A DNA stretch of 26,923 nucleotides. Origin: CAYFXA01 sp964347135 (lineage in GTDB: Bacteria > Patescibacteriota > Microgenomatia > PFEM01 > JAHIFH01). The stretch lies in NCBI GenBank assembly GCA_964347135.1, contig CAYFXA010000002.1, positions 1 through 26,923 of the forward strand, in the 5' to 3' direction. This document shows, in pieces, positions 16,378-23,142 of the stretch. Each line of letters begins with the position of its first letter. Within the stretch, counting starts at the first letter, position 1. The position numbers were made by a program, and so were the translations under genes. The notes below the pieces were generated by a model. It saw only the letters and a list, made by a program, of their open reading frames with translations. It was not told the origin of the DNA and made no database searches.

Positions 16378-17265
16378 TTATTTAGGCCAGCCTAACTCTT
16401 TTTTAATCTCAGCTACTTTTTTAAAGTATTCCTCTTTTGAGTATTGTTTGTTGAGAATGCAATATTTGGCATGAATAAGATTAACGCAGCCAAAAAGATG
16501 CTCTGCTTTATAGCAATGACTGCAAAAATGGCAGTTTCTGAGATAATCACCATCTTCACAAAAACTGCAGTCGTAGGAGTGACCTAAACCAGTACACTCC
16601 CAACAAAGCTCACATTTATAAAGATAGGAGCTGTCAAAGCAATCCTGGCTTTTTCGGGTTTCAAATGTATAGAAGCAACCCTCACAACTCTCACAGTCAA
16701 AACACCAATAACAGTTGGCTGATTTGTGGAGATAATCACCATAGGCTGAATTTTCAGCTCTTGATTGATGGGTTGGTTGGAAGGGAAATTTTTTCTTAAG
16801 CTGTCCTAATCTCCTTAGGTGTTCCTCGGCTGGCCTTTTCAAAAGCTCCCTTACTTTTTCCTGGTATTCTTTTTTGGAGTACTGGACATTGAAAATACAA
16901 TAGGCTTGGTGTTGAAGTCCGACACAGCCAAAGCAATCTCGGCAATGGCGAACGTAAAAACAAAAATGGCAATTAGTACATCCAGTACAGTATTCAAGAT
17001 AAGAACTACCATAGTTTTTATAACCATCAGTGCACTCATAACAAAGTTCAGAATCGTTTAGATGACTACAGTCAAAACAGTCATTGATACGAGAACTATC
17101 AAAAATATAGGCACTGTCATAAACATTTCCTCCACAAAAAGCAAAATAAGCGTCCTTACTCCGATAAATGTAATCAGTGAAATCAGTGTTTTCGTTTTTA
17201 AGCCCGTGGTTTAAGATTGTTGGGCTCTGTTTTTTTAAATTCTGATAGTCATCCAAAAAGGTCAT
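16378..17265 (-). CDS. Cys-rich triplet-repeat protein, copy 1
   Basis: 295 residues with 29 Cys in two homologous halves, each closing with FGCVxLxHxxYCI, NxQYSK and a charged helix. Cys 63, 66, 75, 78, 93, 96, 99, 102, 108, 111, 114 and 123 all share one three-residue register. All 16 Cys of the second half (185 to 269) share another, with gaps of only 3, 9 or 12. Several of these positions (63, 66, 75, 78, 102, 108, 111, 114, 123) are the same residue numbers as in copy 2. Vacant in-register positions are mostly small or hydrophobic (S, G, L, V). No signal peptide or membrane helix is seen. AAAGGA precedes the ATG by five bases, and the stop TAA overlaps the next gene's ribosome site. The function is unknown; the regular Cys ladder suggests a metal- or Fe-S-binding scaffold or a solenoid. 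Confidence 0.88.
   Translation of the reverse strand: MTFLDDYQNLKKQSPTILNHGLKNENTDFTDYIYRSKDAYFAFCGGNVYDSAYIFDSSRINDCFDCSHLNDSELCYECTDGYKNYGSSYLEYCTGCTNCHFCFYVRHCRDCFGCVGLQHQAYCIFNVQYSKKEYQEKVRELLKRPAEEHLRRLGQLKKKFPFQPTHQSRAENSAYGDYLHKSANCYWCFDCESCEGCFYTFETRKSQDCFDSSYLYKCELCWECTGLGHSYDCSFCEDGDYLRNCHFCSHCYKAEHLFGCVNLIHAKYCILNKQYSKEEYFKKVAEIKKELGWPK
16412..16452 (-). repeat. 41-base direct repeat, copy A (end of Cys-rich copy 1 gene)
   Basis: Identical to 15202-15242, 1,210 bases apart, in the same position of the two Cys-rich genes. The surrounding bases are similar but diverged, which points to a fairly old duplication with local conservation or gene conversion. Confidence 0.8.
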
Positions 17266-17266
17266 C

Positions 17267-17620
17267 TTATTCCTTTGTTTCGGTTAACTTTTGATCTATC
17301 ATTCCCTTAATATCAGTTCCTCCTATTCGCTTATCATCCCTGAGTAATGGGTCCACCCGGTCATAATATTCACTAAAACACCTTTCGCAATAAACAATTC
17401 TTCCTTTTTTGGGGTCATGGGTGGTAACAATTTGTTTACCACACTTATCACAAGGGCGTTTAAAGAATTGGGGTGGATTCCTTAAGGCCTTCCTTCTTTT
17501 TTGGCGACAGACTGGACACTTCTCTGGATGGGGATATCCTTGCTTTTTGTAAAATTTGAGTTCTAGCTCAATTAAACGAAACCGTTTTCCACACTTTGTA
17601 CAAGTTTTAACTTTTCCCAT
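17267..17620 (-). CDS. Double zinc-ribbon protein, copy 1
   Basis: 117 residues. CTKCGKRF (Cys 7 and 10) pairs with CPVCRQKR (35 and 38) as a zf-trcl-like ribbon with FYKKQGYPHPEKCPVC between; CDKCGKQI (57 and 60) pairs with YCERCF (78 and 81). Between them, KRPCDKCG is identical to copy 2. A short charged C-terminal extension (RIGGTDIKGMIDQK) is longer than in copy 2. AGGAG lies five bases before the ATG, eight bases after the ATPase stop. It is the first gene of the duplicated zinc-ribbon/Cys-rich cassette. Zinc binding is expected from the four CxxC knuckles; the partner or target is unknown. Confidence 0.87.
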   Translation of the reverse strand: MGKVKTCTKCGKRFRLIELELKFYKKQGYPHPEKCPVCRQKRRKALRNPPQFFKRPCDKCGKQIVTTHDPKKGRIVYCERCFSEYYDRVDPLLRDDKRIGGTDIKGMIDQKLTETKE

Positions 17621-17628
17621 GATTACTC

Positions 17629-20019
17629 CTAGATAATTGGTTCTTCAAAAACAAGCTCGTTCGTTTCCGACTCACTCACTTCTGGTTCAATAGTTTCTGA
17701 CTTAGGTTCTTCTGTCTTTTTCTTAGTAGAGCTGAAAATTACTGCTCCCTTCTCTTTTTGTTCGACTTTTTCCTCTTTTGGCAAAACTTCTTTTTTTGAA
17801 AGGTTCTCCTCTTTCTTCGAAACTTCTTCTTGTTTCCAAACACCAAGTCCATCTAAAGATTTATCCTCAGTTGTAACAAATTTGGCTCGGGAACGAGCAA
17901 TCACCTTTTGGCTCAAATCTTGCTCGGGTTGAGGAAAAGTAATCGTCCGTCCAGAAAAAGGAGGAGATGTTTTTCCGTCAATGGAAATTTTCAAGTACAT
18001 ATCGCGCATATCAAGATTAAGCATGTCTTCAGCAGTAAAAATCGGCGCCAATTCAGTGGCTAAAATTTGGGCGTCTTCTGAACCAACCCGAAAAATAACC
18101 ATTGAGCCAACATTTCCCAGAACAGTTTTCATTATCTCTTCTGAAATCTGACCAATGTATTGGTGGGCAATGGTTAAACAAAGTCTATATTTCCTGGCTT
18201 CTGATAGTATTTGAGCAAAAGCCGAAGTAGCGAAATTTTGAAATTCGTCAACATAAAGATAAAAATCTTTTCTCTGCTCTTCAGGAAGTCGCGCCCGAGC
18301 CATTGCTGCCTGTTGAATGTGGGTAACAATCATTGAACCCAAAAGAGCCGCATTATCCTCACCAATTTTCCCTGATGAAAGATTCATAATTAATATCTGT
18401 TGTTTATCCATTATCTCGTGGAAGTTAAAGGAACTTTTTGGCTGGCCAATTGTTCTTCGGATTTGGGGACTGGAAACAAACTCTCCCACTTTGTTCAATA
18501 AAGGAACAATCGCCTCGTTGTCAAATTTCTCATTCCAGGTAGCAAACTCATGGGTCCAAAAGTTTTTAACCACTGGATCTTGAATTCGGGCAACAACTTC
18601 TTGACGGAAACCTTTATCAGTTAAAAGCTTAACAATGTCAACAATGGTCGAACCTTTGGTATCTAATAAGGCTAATGTTGTGTACCTGAGCATGTGCTCG
18701 AGACGAGAAGACCAGTCAAAAGCAAACAACTTTTTGAAAATTGAAACAAATCCTGTCACCACTTGTTGCTTATACTCGGGCTGAACCGCTTCTAAAGGAT
18801 TAAAGGCAACCGGATTTTCATCATCAGCCGGATTGAAATAAATAACATCGTCGATTCTCTCAGGGGGTATATAAGCTAAAATCTCTTCAGCCAAATCACC
18901 GTGAGGATCCAAGACCGCAAATCCCCTTTTTGCCTTAATGTCAGAAAGCATCAAGAGTTGTAACAATTTGGATTTGCCCACACCAGTTTTTCCAATAACA
19001 TAGGTATGGCGTCGACGGTCAGGTCTTTTTATTCCAAACGACAAATGTTCATTGCGAAAGTTAGTCACTCCAAAAGTTGAAATTTCTGGGTCTTGTAAAA
19101 ATTCAGCTTTGGGAAGATCTTGGGGAGGTCCTGATTTTTTTGAGAGAACTTTGACAACGTTTGCTATGGGAAAATCTTCGCCAGGAAAATGATAAAGGCT
19201 TGCCAGTTCTTCAACATTAAGACAATATGGTTTTCTTAGCTCTCTTTCTTGAAAAAGAGATAAAGTTTTTTGTCCCGCGTAAATTCGCCCTCCCTCAATT
19301 CCATTAAGAGTCTTATTATCAAATGCATCAAAAGATCGAACAAGAGCATCAAGATATTTTTGTGTGGATAATTTATCTTTACCAAAACAAAATACCCTTA
19401 ATTTTGCCCTGTAGTAATATTTATCAAATTTAGCCAGACTCGCTTTATAGCCCCCGCTGGGTTCAATTCTTGTTTTAATCAAGCGTCTAAATCGCCGCTC
19501 TGCTTGTTTCCAAGAACTATCTTCAACTGGAGAAATAATAACCTGGACCCAAAGCTGACTCTCTCTTTCTTTAACTTTACTCATCACTCCAGAAAGCCCC
19601 ACCAGACTATCAATCTCCATTGCTTGATAAGTTTTTATAGGGTAAATATCTTTTCTTTCCAACCTAAGCTCTGAGGCGATAAAAGAAAAACCTTCTGACA
19701 GATTTTGAGAGTGGTCAGGCGCCTCTTCTATTTCGCTCCCTGGAAAATGAGCGTATATTTGACCTAAAACCAAATCAGCAACCATTGGAGAGGCGGTGAA
19801 AAAGAAATGCAAAAATTTATCTATCAAACCCATTTCAAAAGAAACAACTCTATCCTGGGCCAATATTCCCTTTTGAGAAAATAATTGACGGTGGAGGTCA
19901 GCAAAAAAAGCTTCCATCTCACGAGCCGCATTCCCTTTAACTTGCGGAACCCGAATAAGGTAGGTTTGTCTTTTTTGTTTCATTTGATTACCCTCTTCAC
20001 TCATTTTAATTTTCTGCAT
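17629..20019 (-). CDS. TraG/VirD4/HerA-like DNA-motor ATPase
   Basis: 796 residues from ATG 20019. In-frame ATGs at 20004 and 19983 are alternatives, the last having GAGG eight bases upstream. The N-terminal 330 residues form a family-specific region with no clear membrane anchor. The RecA-like motor has Walker A GKTGVGKS (343-350), FAVLDPHGDLAEEIL, and Walker B YLYVDEF with D591-E592; the following ARKYRLCLTIAHQYIGQI is typical of type IV secretion coupling and conjugation ATPases. The last 90 or so residues are a Lys/Glu-rich, probably disordered tail. The gene overlaps the upstream HTH-phosphohistidine gene by 14 bases and leads into the zinc-ribbon cassettes. No VirB4, relaxase or pilus gene is in view. 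It may pump DNA or a protein-DNA complex; the actual substrate is unknown. Confidence 0.86.
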   Translation of the reverse strand: MQKIKMSEEGNQMKQKRQTYLIRVPQVKGNAAREMEAFFADLHRQLFSQKGILAQDRVVSFEMGLIDKFLHFFFTASPMVADLVLGQIYAHFPGSEIEEAPDHSQNLSEGFSFIASELRLERKDIYPIKTYQAMEIDSLVGLSGVMSKVKERESQLWVQVIISPVEDSSWKQAERRFRRLIKTRIEPSGGYKASLAKFDKYYYRAKLRVFCFGKDKLSTQKYLDALVRSFDAFDNKTLNGIEGGRIYAGQKTLSLFQERELRKPYCLNVEELASLYHFPGEDFPIANVVKVLSKKSGPPQDLPKAEFLQDPEISTFGVTNFRNEHLSFGIKRPDRRRHTYVIGKTGVGKSKLLQLLMLSDIKAKRGFAVLDPHGDLAEEILAYIPPERIDDVIYFNPADDENPVAFNPLEAVQPEYKQQVVTGFVSIFKKLFAFDWSSRLEHMLRYTTLALLDTKGSTIVDIVKLLTDKGFRQEVVARIQDPVVKNFWTHEFATWNEKFDNEAIVPLLNKVGEFVSSPQIRRTIGQPKSSFNFHEIMDKQQILIMNLSSGKIGEDNAALLGSMIVTHIQQAAMARARLPEEQRKDFYLYVDEFQNFATSAFAQILSEARKYRLCLTIAHQYIGQISEEIMKTVLGNVGSMVIFRVGSEDAQILATELAPIFTAEDMLNLDMRDMYLKISIDGKTSPPFSGRTITFPQPEQDLSQKVIARSRAKFVTTEDKSLDGLGVWKQEEVSKKEENLSKKEVLPKEEKVEQKEKGAVIFSSTKKKTEEPKSETIEPEVSESETNELVFEEPII

Positions 20020-21847
20020 AAGCTACTCTATCCGATACGCTCAAATCTTCAAGACCAGGATTATTTACCTTTTTAGCAATTCCTCTCGTCGCATCAAGTA
20101 AAACCTGATCATTATCCTTGAAAAACTTAGTTCCAAATTCAGTGCCGATAATCGTTGGCAATTTTAGGGCCTTCGCGTATAAAACAGCGTGGGATTGGAG
20201 ATTGGATTCGTCAACAATCAACCCTCCTGCTCTATAAAGGCAGGAAAGATATTGAGGCGTTGTTTGGTAAGCAACGACAATATCGCCCTCTTCAACCTTA
20301 TTTAAATCTTCACGACCAAGAACGATTTTGACTGCTCCCCTAACCTCTCCTTTATAAACAGGCATACCCTTCAACTGATAACTTTCATCTAAATCAGTGG
20401 GTAGACCTTTTTCTGGTTTAAGTGGCTCCCTGATTTGATCAACAATTCTGAATCTTTCCATTGTCTCAACCACCTCTTTGATGCCATCAATAACCCTAAT
20501 CTCCCCCTCCCATAAAAGCACTGCCCAGCCTTTCCTTCTTTTAGTTAGTAAGCCTTTATTGGGTTTTTTTCCTGAAACCAAAAAATCAATCATTTCTTCA
20601 TAAGTAAGAAGACTTAAATCTTGACGGTTCATATCTAGCCTTCTCCCTATCTCATCAATCAGGGGTAGATGCAAAAGATGGGATTTATAAACTGCGTTCC
20701 AGCGGTCGTTTCTCAAAAAATAAACATCTTGATAAAGTTTAATCTTTTGCCTGGTTGCTTTTGAAAGGTCTAAAGCCTTCATAGCTTCTTTTATCTCTTT
20801 TAGCCTCCTTTCTTCTGCCAGCTCATTTTCCTTAATCTCCCTATTTGGGTCAGAAATTTTCTCTGCCAGAACTTCGATTTTTTCTTTGAAATAGTCATAA
20901 TTCAGAAGAGGACCAGAAAAATCAGAAAAGGAAAGATGGGCCCACTTATTGGTGTGATCCCTTACTATCCGAGAGGCTTTTTTATTAAAACCATTCTTCT
21001 TGATATAATCGGCAATCTTTAAAGAATCAAGCTGTTCTTCAATCAATAAGGGCGGTGAAGTTAAAATTTCAACAAAACGATCCGCCTTATTTTTTCTCTT
21101 TTGTTTTTTCAAAGATTTTTCTACTTCTTCTCTAATTTCCTTCGAAAGCCAACTCTCGATCATGGCGGGAACACTGATAAAAGCAAGGTGATTAAGGTAA
21201 GCTGAATAAAACTTCTTTAGGCGTCGAGCCAGCTCTTTATTTGAAAGCTGATAAAGCCTTCCTTTTGAAATCTTTTCTGCTTCAATTTCCAATAATTCGT
21301 AGCTTTTTTTAAACCTTCTAATCACTGTCTTTCTCCAGGCGGGATTTTTTTTGATTCTTGCTTTAAGAGCTTTATTAACCGCATCTTTTTCTTGCTTGAC
21401 ATAATAAACGCCAGCAGTAACGCCGTTGTACCATCCGTACTTATAACCAACGCCAGTGATTTGAGAAAGGATTTTAGTATTAGCCACTTGGATAGTCGCG
21501 GCTAAAGGAAGGTCAGAAGGACGATTCATACTCTTCATCCAACTAATCTCCGCCCTTTTTTCCAAAGGCACAAGTTTCTCATCAATGAAAGTTCCTAATT
21601 TAGCGAAAATGCTCTTAACTTCGGGATAAATAGGATTAGCGGTGTTGATTTTATAAAGCTTTCGTCTGCCTTTACGTCTAAAGGTTACCAATCCCGTTTT
21701 TTCTAGTCCTTTAAGGGCGTGAGTAACCGAATTGGGATATCTTCCGGTTAAGCGAATCAGCTCATTAACGTGGAAACTCTCCTCTTGCTGATTACAAAGG
21801 ATAGCAAGAATCTTTTGAGTTGTTGCTGAGTAAAACAATCCTCCCAT
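20006..21847 (-). CDS. Winged-helix regulator fused to a PEP-utiliser phosphohistidine domain
   Basis: 613 residues. Residues 5-90 form a winged helix (HVNELIRLTGRYPNSVTHAL as helix-turn-helix, then a basic wing RRKGRRKLYKIN). Residues about 100-510 are mostly helical, including FLRNDRWNAVYKSHLLHLPL and LTYEEMIDFLVSG, which resemble the central region of PEP synthase-like and rifampin phosphotransferase-like proteins. Residues 515-600 are a PEP-utiliser mobile domain: GEVRGAVKIV, GDIVVA, GGLIVDESNLQSHAV with the phosphorylatable His553, and LPTIIGT. The N-terminal ATP-grasp domain that normally phosphorylates this His is absent; the winged helix takes its place. It is the first gene of the operon, behind a near-consensus promoter with inverted repeats, so self-regulation is likely. 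It could be a sensor of a small molecule or phosphate state; this is inference. Confidence 0.82.
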   Translation of the reverse strand: MGGLFYSATTQKILAILCNQQEESFHVNELIRLTGRYPNSVTHALKGLEKTGLVTFRRKGRRKLYKINTANPIYPEVKSIFAKLGTFIDEKLVPLEKRAEISWMKSMNRPSDLPLAATIQVANTKILSQITGVGYKYGWYNGVTAGVYYVKQEKDAVNKALKARIKKNPAWRKTVIRRFKKSYELLEIEAEKISKGRLYQLSNKELARRLKKFYSAYLNHLAFISVPAMIESWLSKEIREEVEKSLKKQKRKNKADRFVEILTSPPLLIEEQLDSLKIADYIKKNGFNKKASRIVRDHTNKWAHLSFSDFSGPLLNYDYFKEKIEVLAEKISDPNREIKENELAEERRLKEIKEAMKALDLSKATRQKIKLYQDVYFLRNDRWNAVYKSHLLHLPLIDEIGRRLDMNRQDLSLLTYEEMIDFLVSGKKPNKGLLTKRRKGWAVLLWEGEIRVIDGIKEVVETMERFRIVDQIREPLKPEKGLPTDLDESYQLKGMPVYKGEVRGAVKIVLGREDLNKVEEGDIVVAYQTTPQYLSCLYRAGGLIVDESNLQSHAVLYAKALKLPTIIGTEFGTKFFKDNDQVLLDATRGIAKKVNNPGLEDLSVSDRVAYAEN

Positions 21848-21860
21848 AGTATTAACTATA

Positions 21861-21875
21861 GTGATTAATTATCAC
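21861..21875. promoter_or_regulatory. Candidate operator at the transcription start of the HTH gene
   Basis: GTGATTAATTATCAC is an inverted repeat with five-base outer arms (GTGAT and ATCAC). It lies where transcription from the promoter at 21881-21909 should begin, so a bound repressor would block initiation. The winged-helix protein encoded just downstream is the obvious candidate ligand. Confidence 0.4.
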
Positions 21876-21880
21876 CCCAT

Positions 21881-21909
21881 ATTGTACAAATTTTTTGTAT
21901 AAAAGTCAA
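21881..21909 (-). promoter_or_regulatory. Sigma70-type promoter of the Cys-rich operon
   Basis: On the minus strand TTGACT (21904-21909) is followed by a 17-base spacer and TACAAT (21881-21886), five of six matches in each hexamer. Transcription should start near 21874, giving a leader of about 27 bases. A second inverted repeat, TACAAA-TTT-TTTGTA (21885-21899), fills the spacer and touches the -10 box. Confidence 0.72.
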
Positions 21910-21922
21910 CGAAAATTATGAA

Positions 21923-21945
21923 AGTGGGTAGATTCTTATCCCACT
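21923..21945 (-). terminator. Weak hairpin at the end of the GT2-GtrA gene
   Basis: AGTGGG and CCCACT can pair as a six-base stem with an 11-base loop spanning the stop codon, followed on the minus strand by an AT-rich but not pure T run. It may slow or partly end transcription before the next promoter. It is weak and could be chance. Confidence 0.25.
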
Positions 21946-23102
21946 CTCTTCTGAAGCCAACCAAAGAGTTTAGATTTTCTAGTTTTCCAGATAAAAGTGG
22001 TGTACATGAAGAAATTGTAAGGCAGAACAAAAAAGCCAACGGCAAAAATCAACAAGATTTGTCGCCATTGATCACCAAGCAAGGCTGTACCTATCCAAAC
22101 CGTGACGGTCTGAATTACCAAGGCTCCCAAAGAGGTGAAATTAAATTCAAGGAATTTGTAGGGTAATCTCCTTATAGAAACAATCTTCTTTTCCGCAAAG
22201 GTCCAAATGTTGTTAAGAATGAAATTGTTAATAATCGCTAACTCAGTGGCAATCGCTGTTGCCGGTCCGGGTGATAAACCTGCCCGATAAAAAACTTCTA
22301 AACCAACGGCATTAACAATGTAACCAATAAAACCAACTACGGCAAATTTTAAAAACTGAATCGTTTTTTTGTCTTTTAATCTTAAAAGAATAACTTTTAA
22401 AAAGGTATAAATAATAGTTTCTAAAGACATTTTTGTTACACCCTTGGCCCGAAGCCTAAAATGAATAGGCACCTCAGTGATTTTCGCTCCCATATTAACT
22501 ATTTGGTAGAGTATTTCTGTTTTGTAATAAAAGCCAGTGGAAATTTTGGAGAAGTCAACCTTATCAAGCACGCCCTTAACCCGAGTTAACTTCAGGCCGG
22601 TGGTAACATCTCTAACCTTATTTATATTCGGAAAAAAGAGAATCACCCGAGCAAAAAGACCACCGAATCTACTCAAGAATTTACGATGAAAAGCCCATTC
22701 TTTGGGAATTGAACCACCCCTAACAAAACGGGAGCCGAGAACGTAGTCATAACCTTCATCAAGCTTTGCCACCATCTCGGGGATATGTTTGGGATCATGT
22801 TGTAAATCAGCATCAAATTCAATCACCGCTTCTGCTTTCATCTTCTCCATCGCATATTTCATTCCCTTCATATAGGCTGCTCCCAACCCTTCTTTTTTCG
22901 TTTCTAAGTAGAGCTCAATGTTGCCGTATTCCTTTGCTTTTTTTCTAATAAATTCGGCTGTTCCGTCAGGAGAGTTGGCATCAACACTAAGAATCCACAT
23001 CTCGTGTTTTTTGATTTTCTTAAACTCTTTCTCAATCTCTTCAACGAGAATCTCTAAATTATCTCGCTCTTTATAGCTAGGAATGATAACCACAATCTTC
23101 AT
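21936..23102 (-). CDS. DPM1-like GT2 fused to a GtrA membrane domain
   Basis: 388 residues from ATG 23102. The frame stays open further upstream, but IVVIIPSYKERDNLEILV is the normal GT2 beginning and a -10-like box sits just before this ATG. The GT-A part (1 to about 235) has SPDGT (44-48), DAD at 97-99 in FDADLQHDP, LGSRFVRGG and TTGLKLTRV, as in polyprenyl-phosphate mannose/glucose synthases. From about 245, FLKFAVVGFIGYIVNAVGLE begins a four-helix GtrA domain, a family proposed to help move polyprenyl-phosphate sugars across the membrane. This gives synthesis and translocation in one chain. It is the third such donor synthase in the window and is divergent from trmD. The sugar is not known. 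Confidence 0.9.
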   Translation of the reverse strand: MKIVVIIPSYKERDNLEILVEEIEKEFKKIKKHEMWILSVDANSPDGTAEFIRKKAKEYGNIELYLETKKEGLGAAYMKGMKYAMEKMKAEAVIEFDADLQHDPKHIPEMVAKLDEGYDYVLGSRFVRGGSIPKEWAFHRKFLSRFGGLFARVILFFPNINKVRDVTTGLKLTRVKGVLDKVDFSKISTGFYYKTEILYQIVNMGAKITEVPIHFRLRAKGVTKMSLETIIYTFLKVILLRLKDKKTIQFLKFAVVGFIGYIVNAVGLEVFYRAGLSPGPATAIATELAIINNFILNNIWTFAEKKIVSIRRLPYKFLEFNFTSLGALVIQTVTVWIGTALLGDQWRQILLIFAVGFFVLPYNFFMYTTFIWKTRKSKLFGWLQKRVG

Positions 23103-23142
23103 GATTTTTACTCTACCAGAAAATCTTGATAAAATACAAGTA
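23103..23142. promoter_or_regulatory. Divergent leaderless promoters between GT2-GtrA and trmD
   Basis: Only 40 bases separate the two ATGs. TAAAAT at 23130-23135 lies seven bases before the trmD ATG. On the other strand TAGAGT lies seven bases before the GT2 ATG, with TTGTAT 18 bases further upstream. Both transcripts would start at or next to the initiator codon, and the two polymerase sites overlap, so they may exclude one another. Confidence 0.5.

Noticed and set aside
15202..16452. CRISPR or mobile-element interpretation of the repeated DNA in the Cys-rich genes
   Set aside because: The repeats are coding, unevenly spaced and diverge outside conserved protein blocks. No leader, cas gene, transposase or terminal repeats accompany them.
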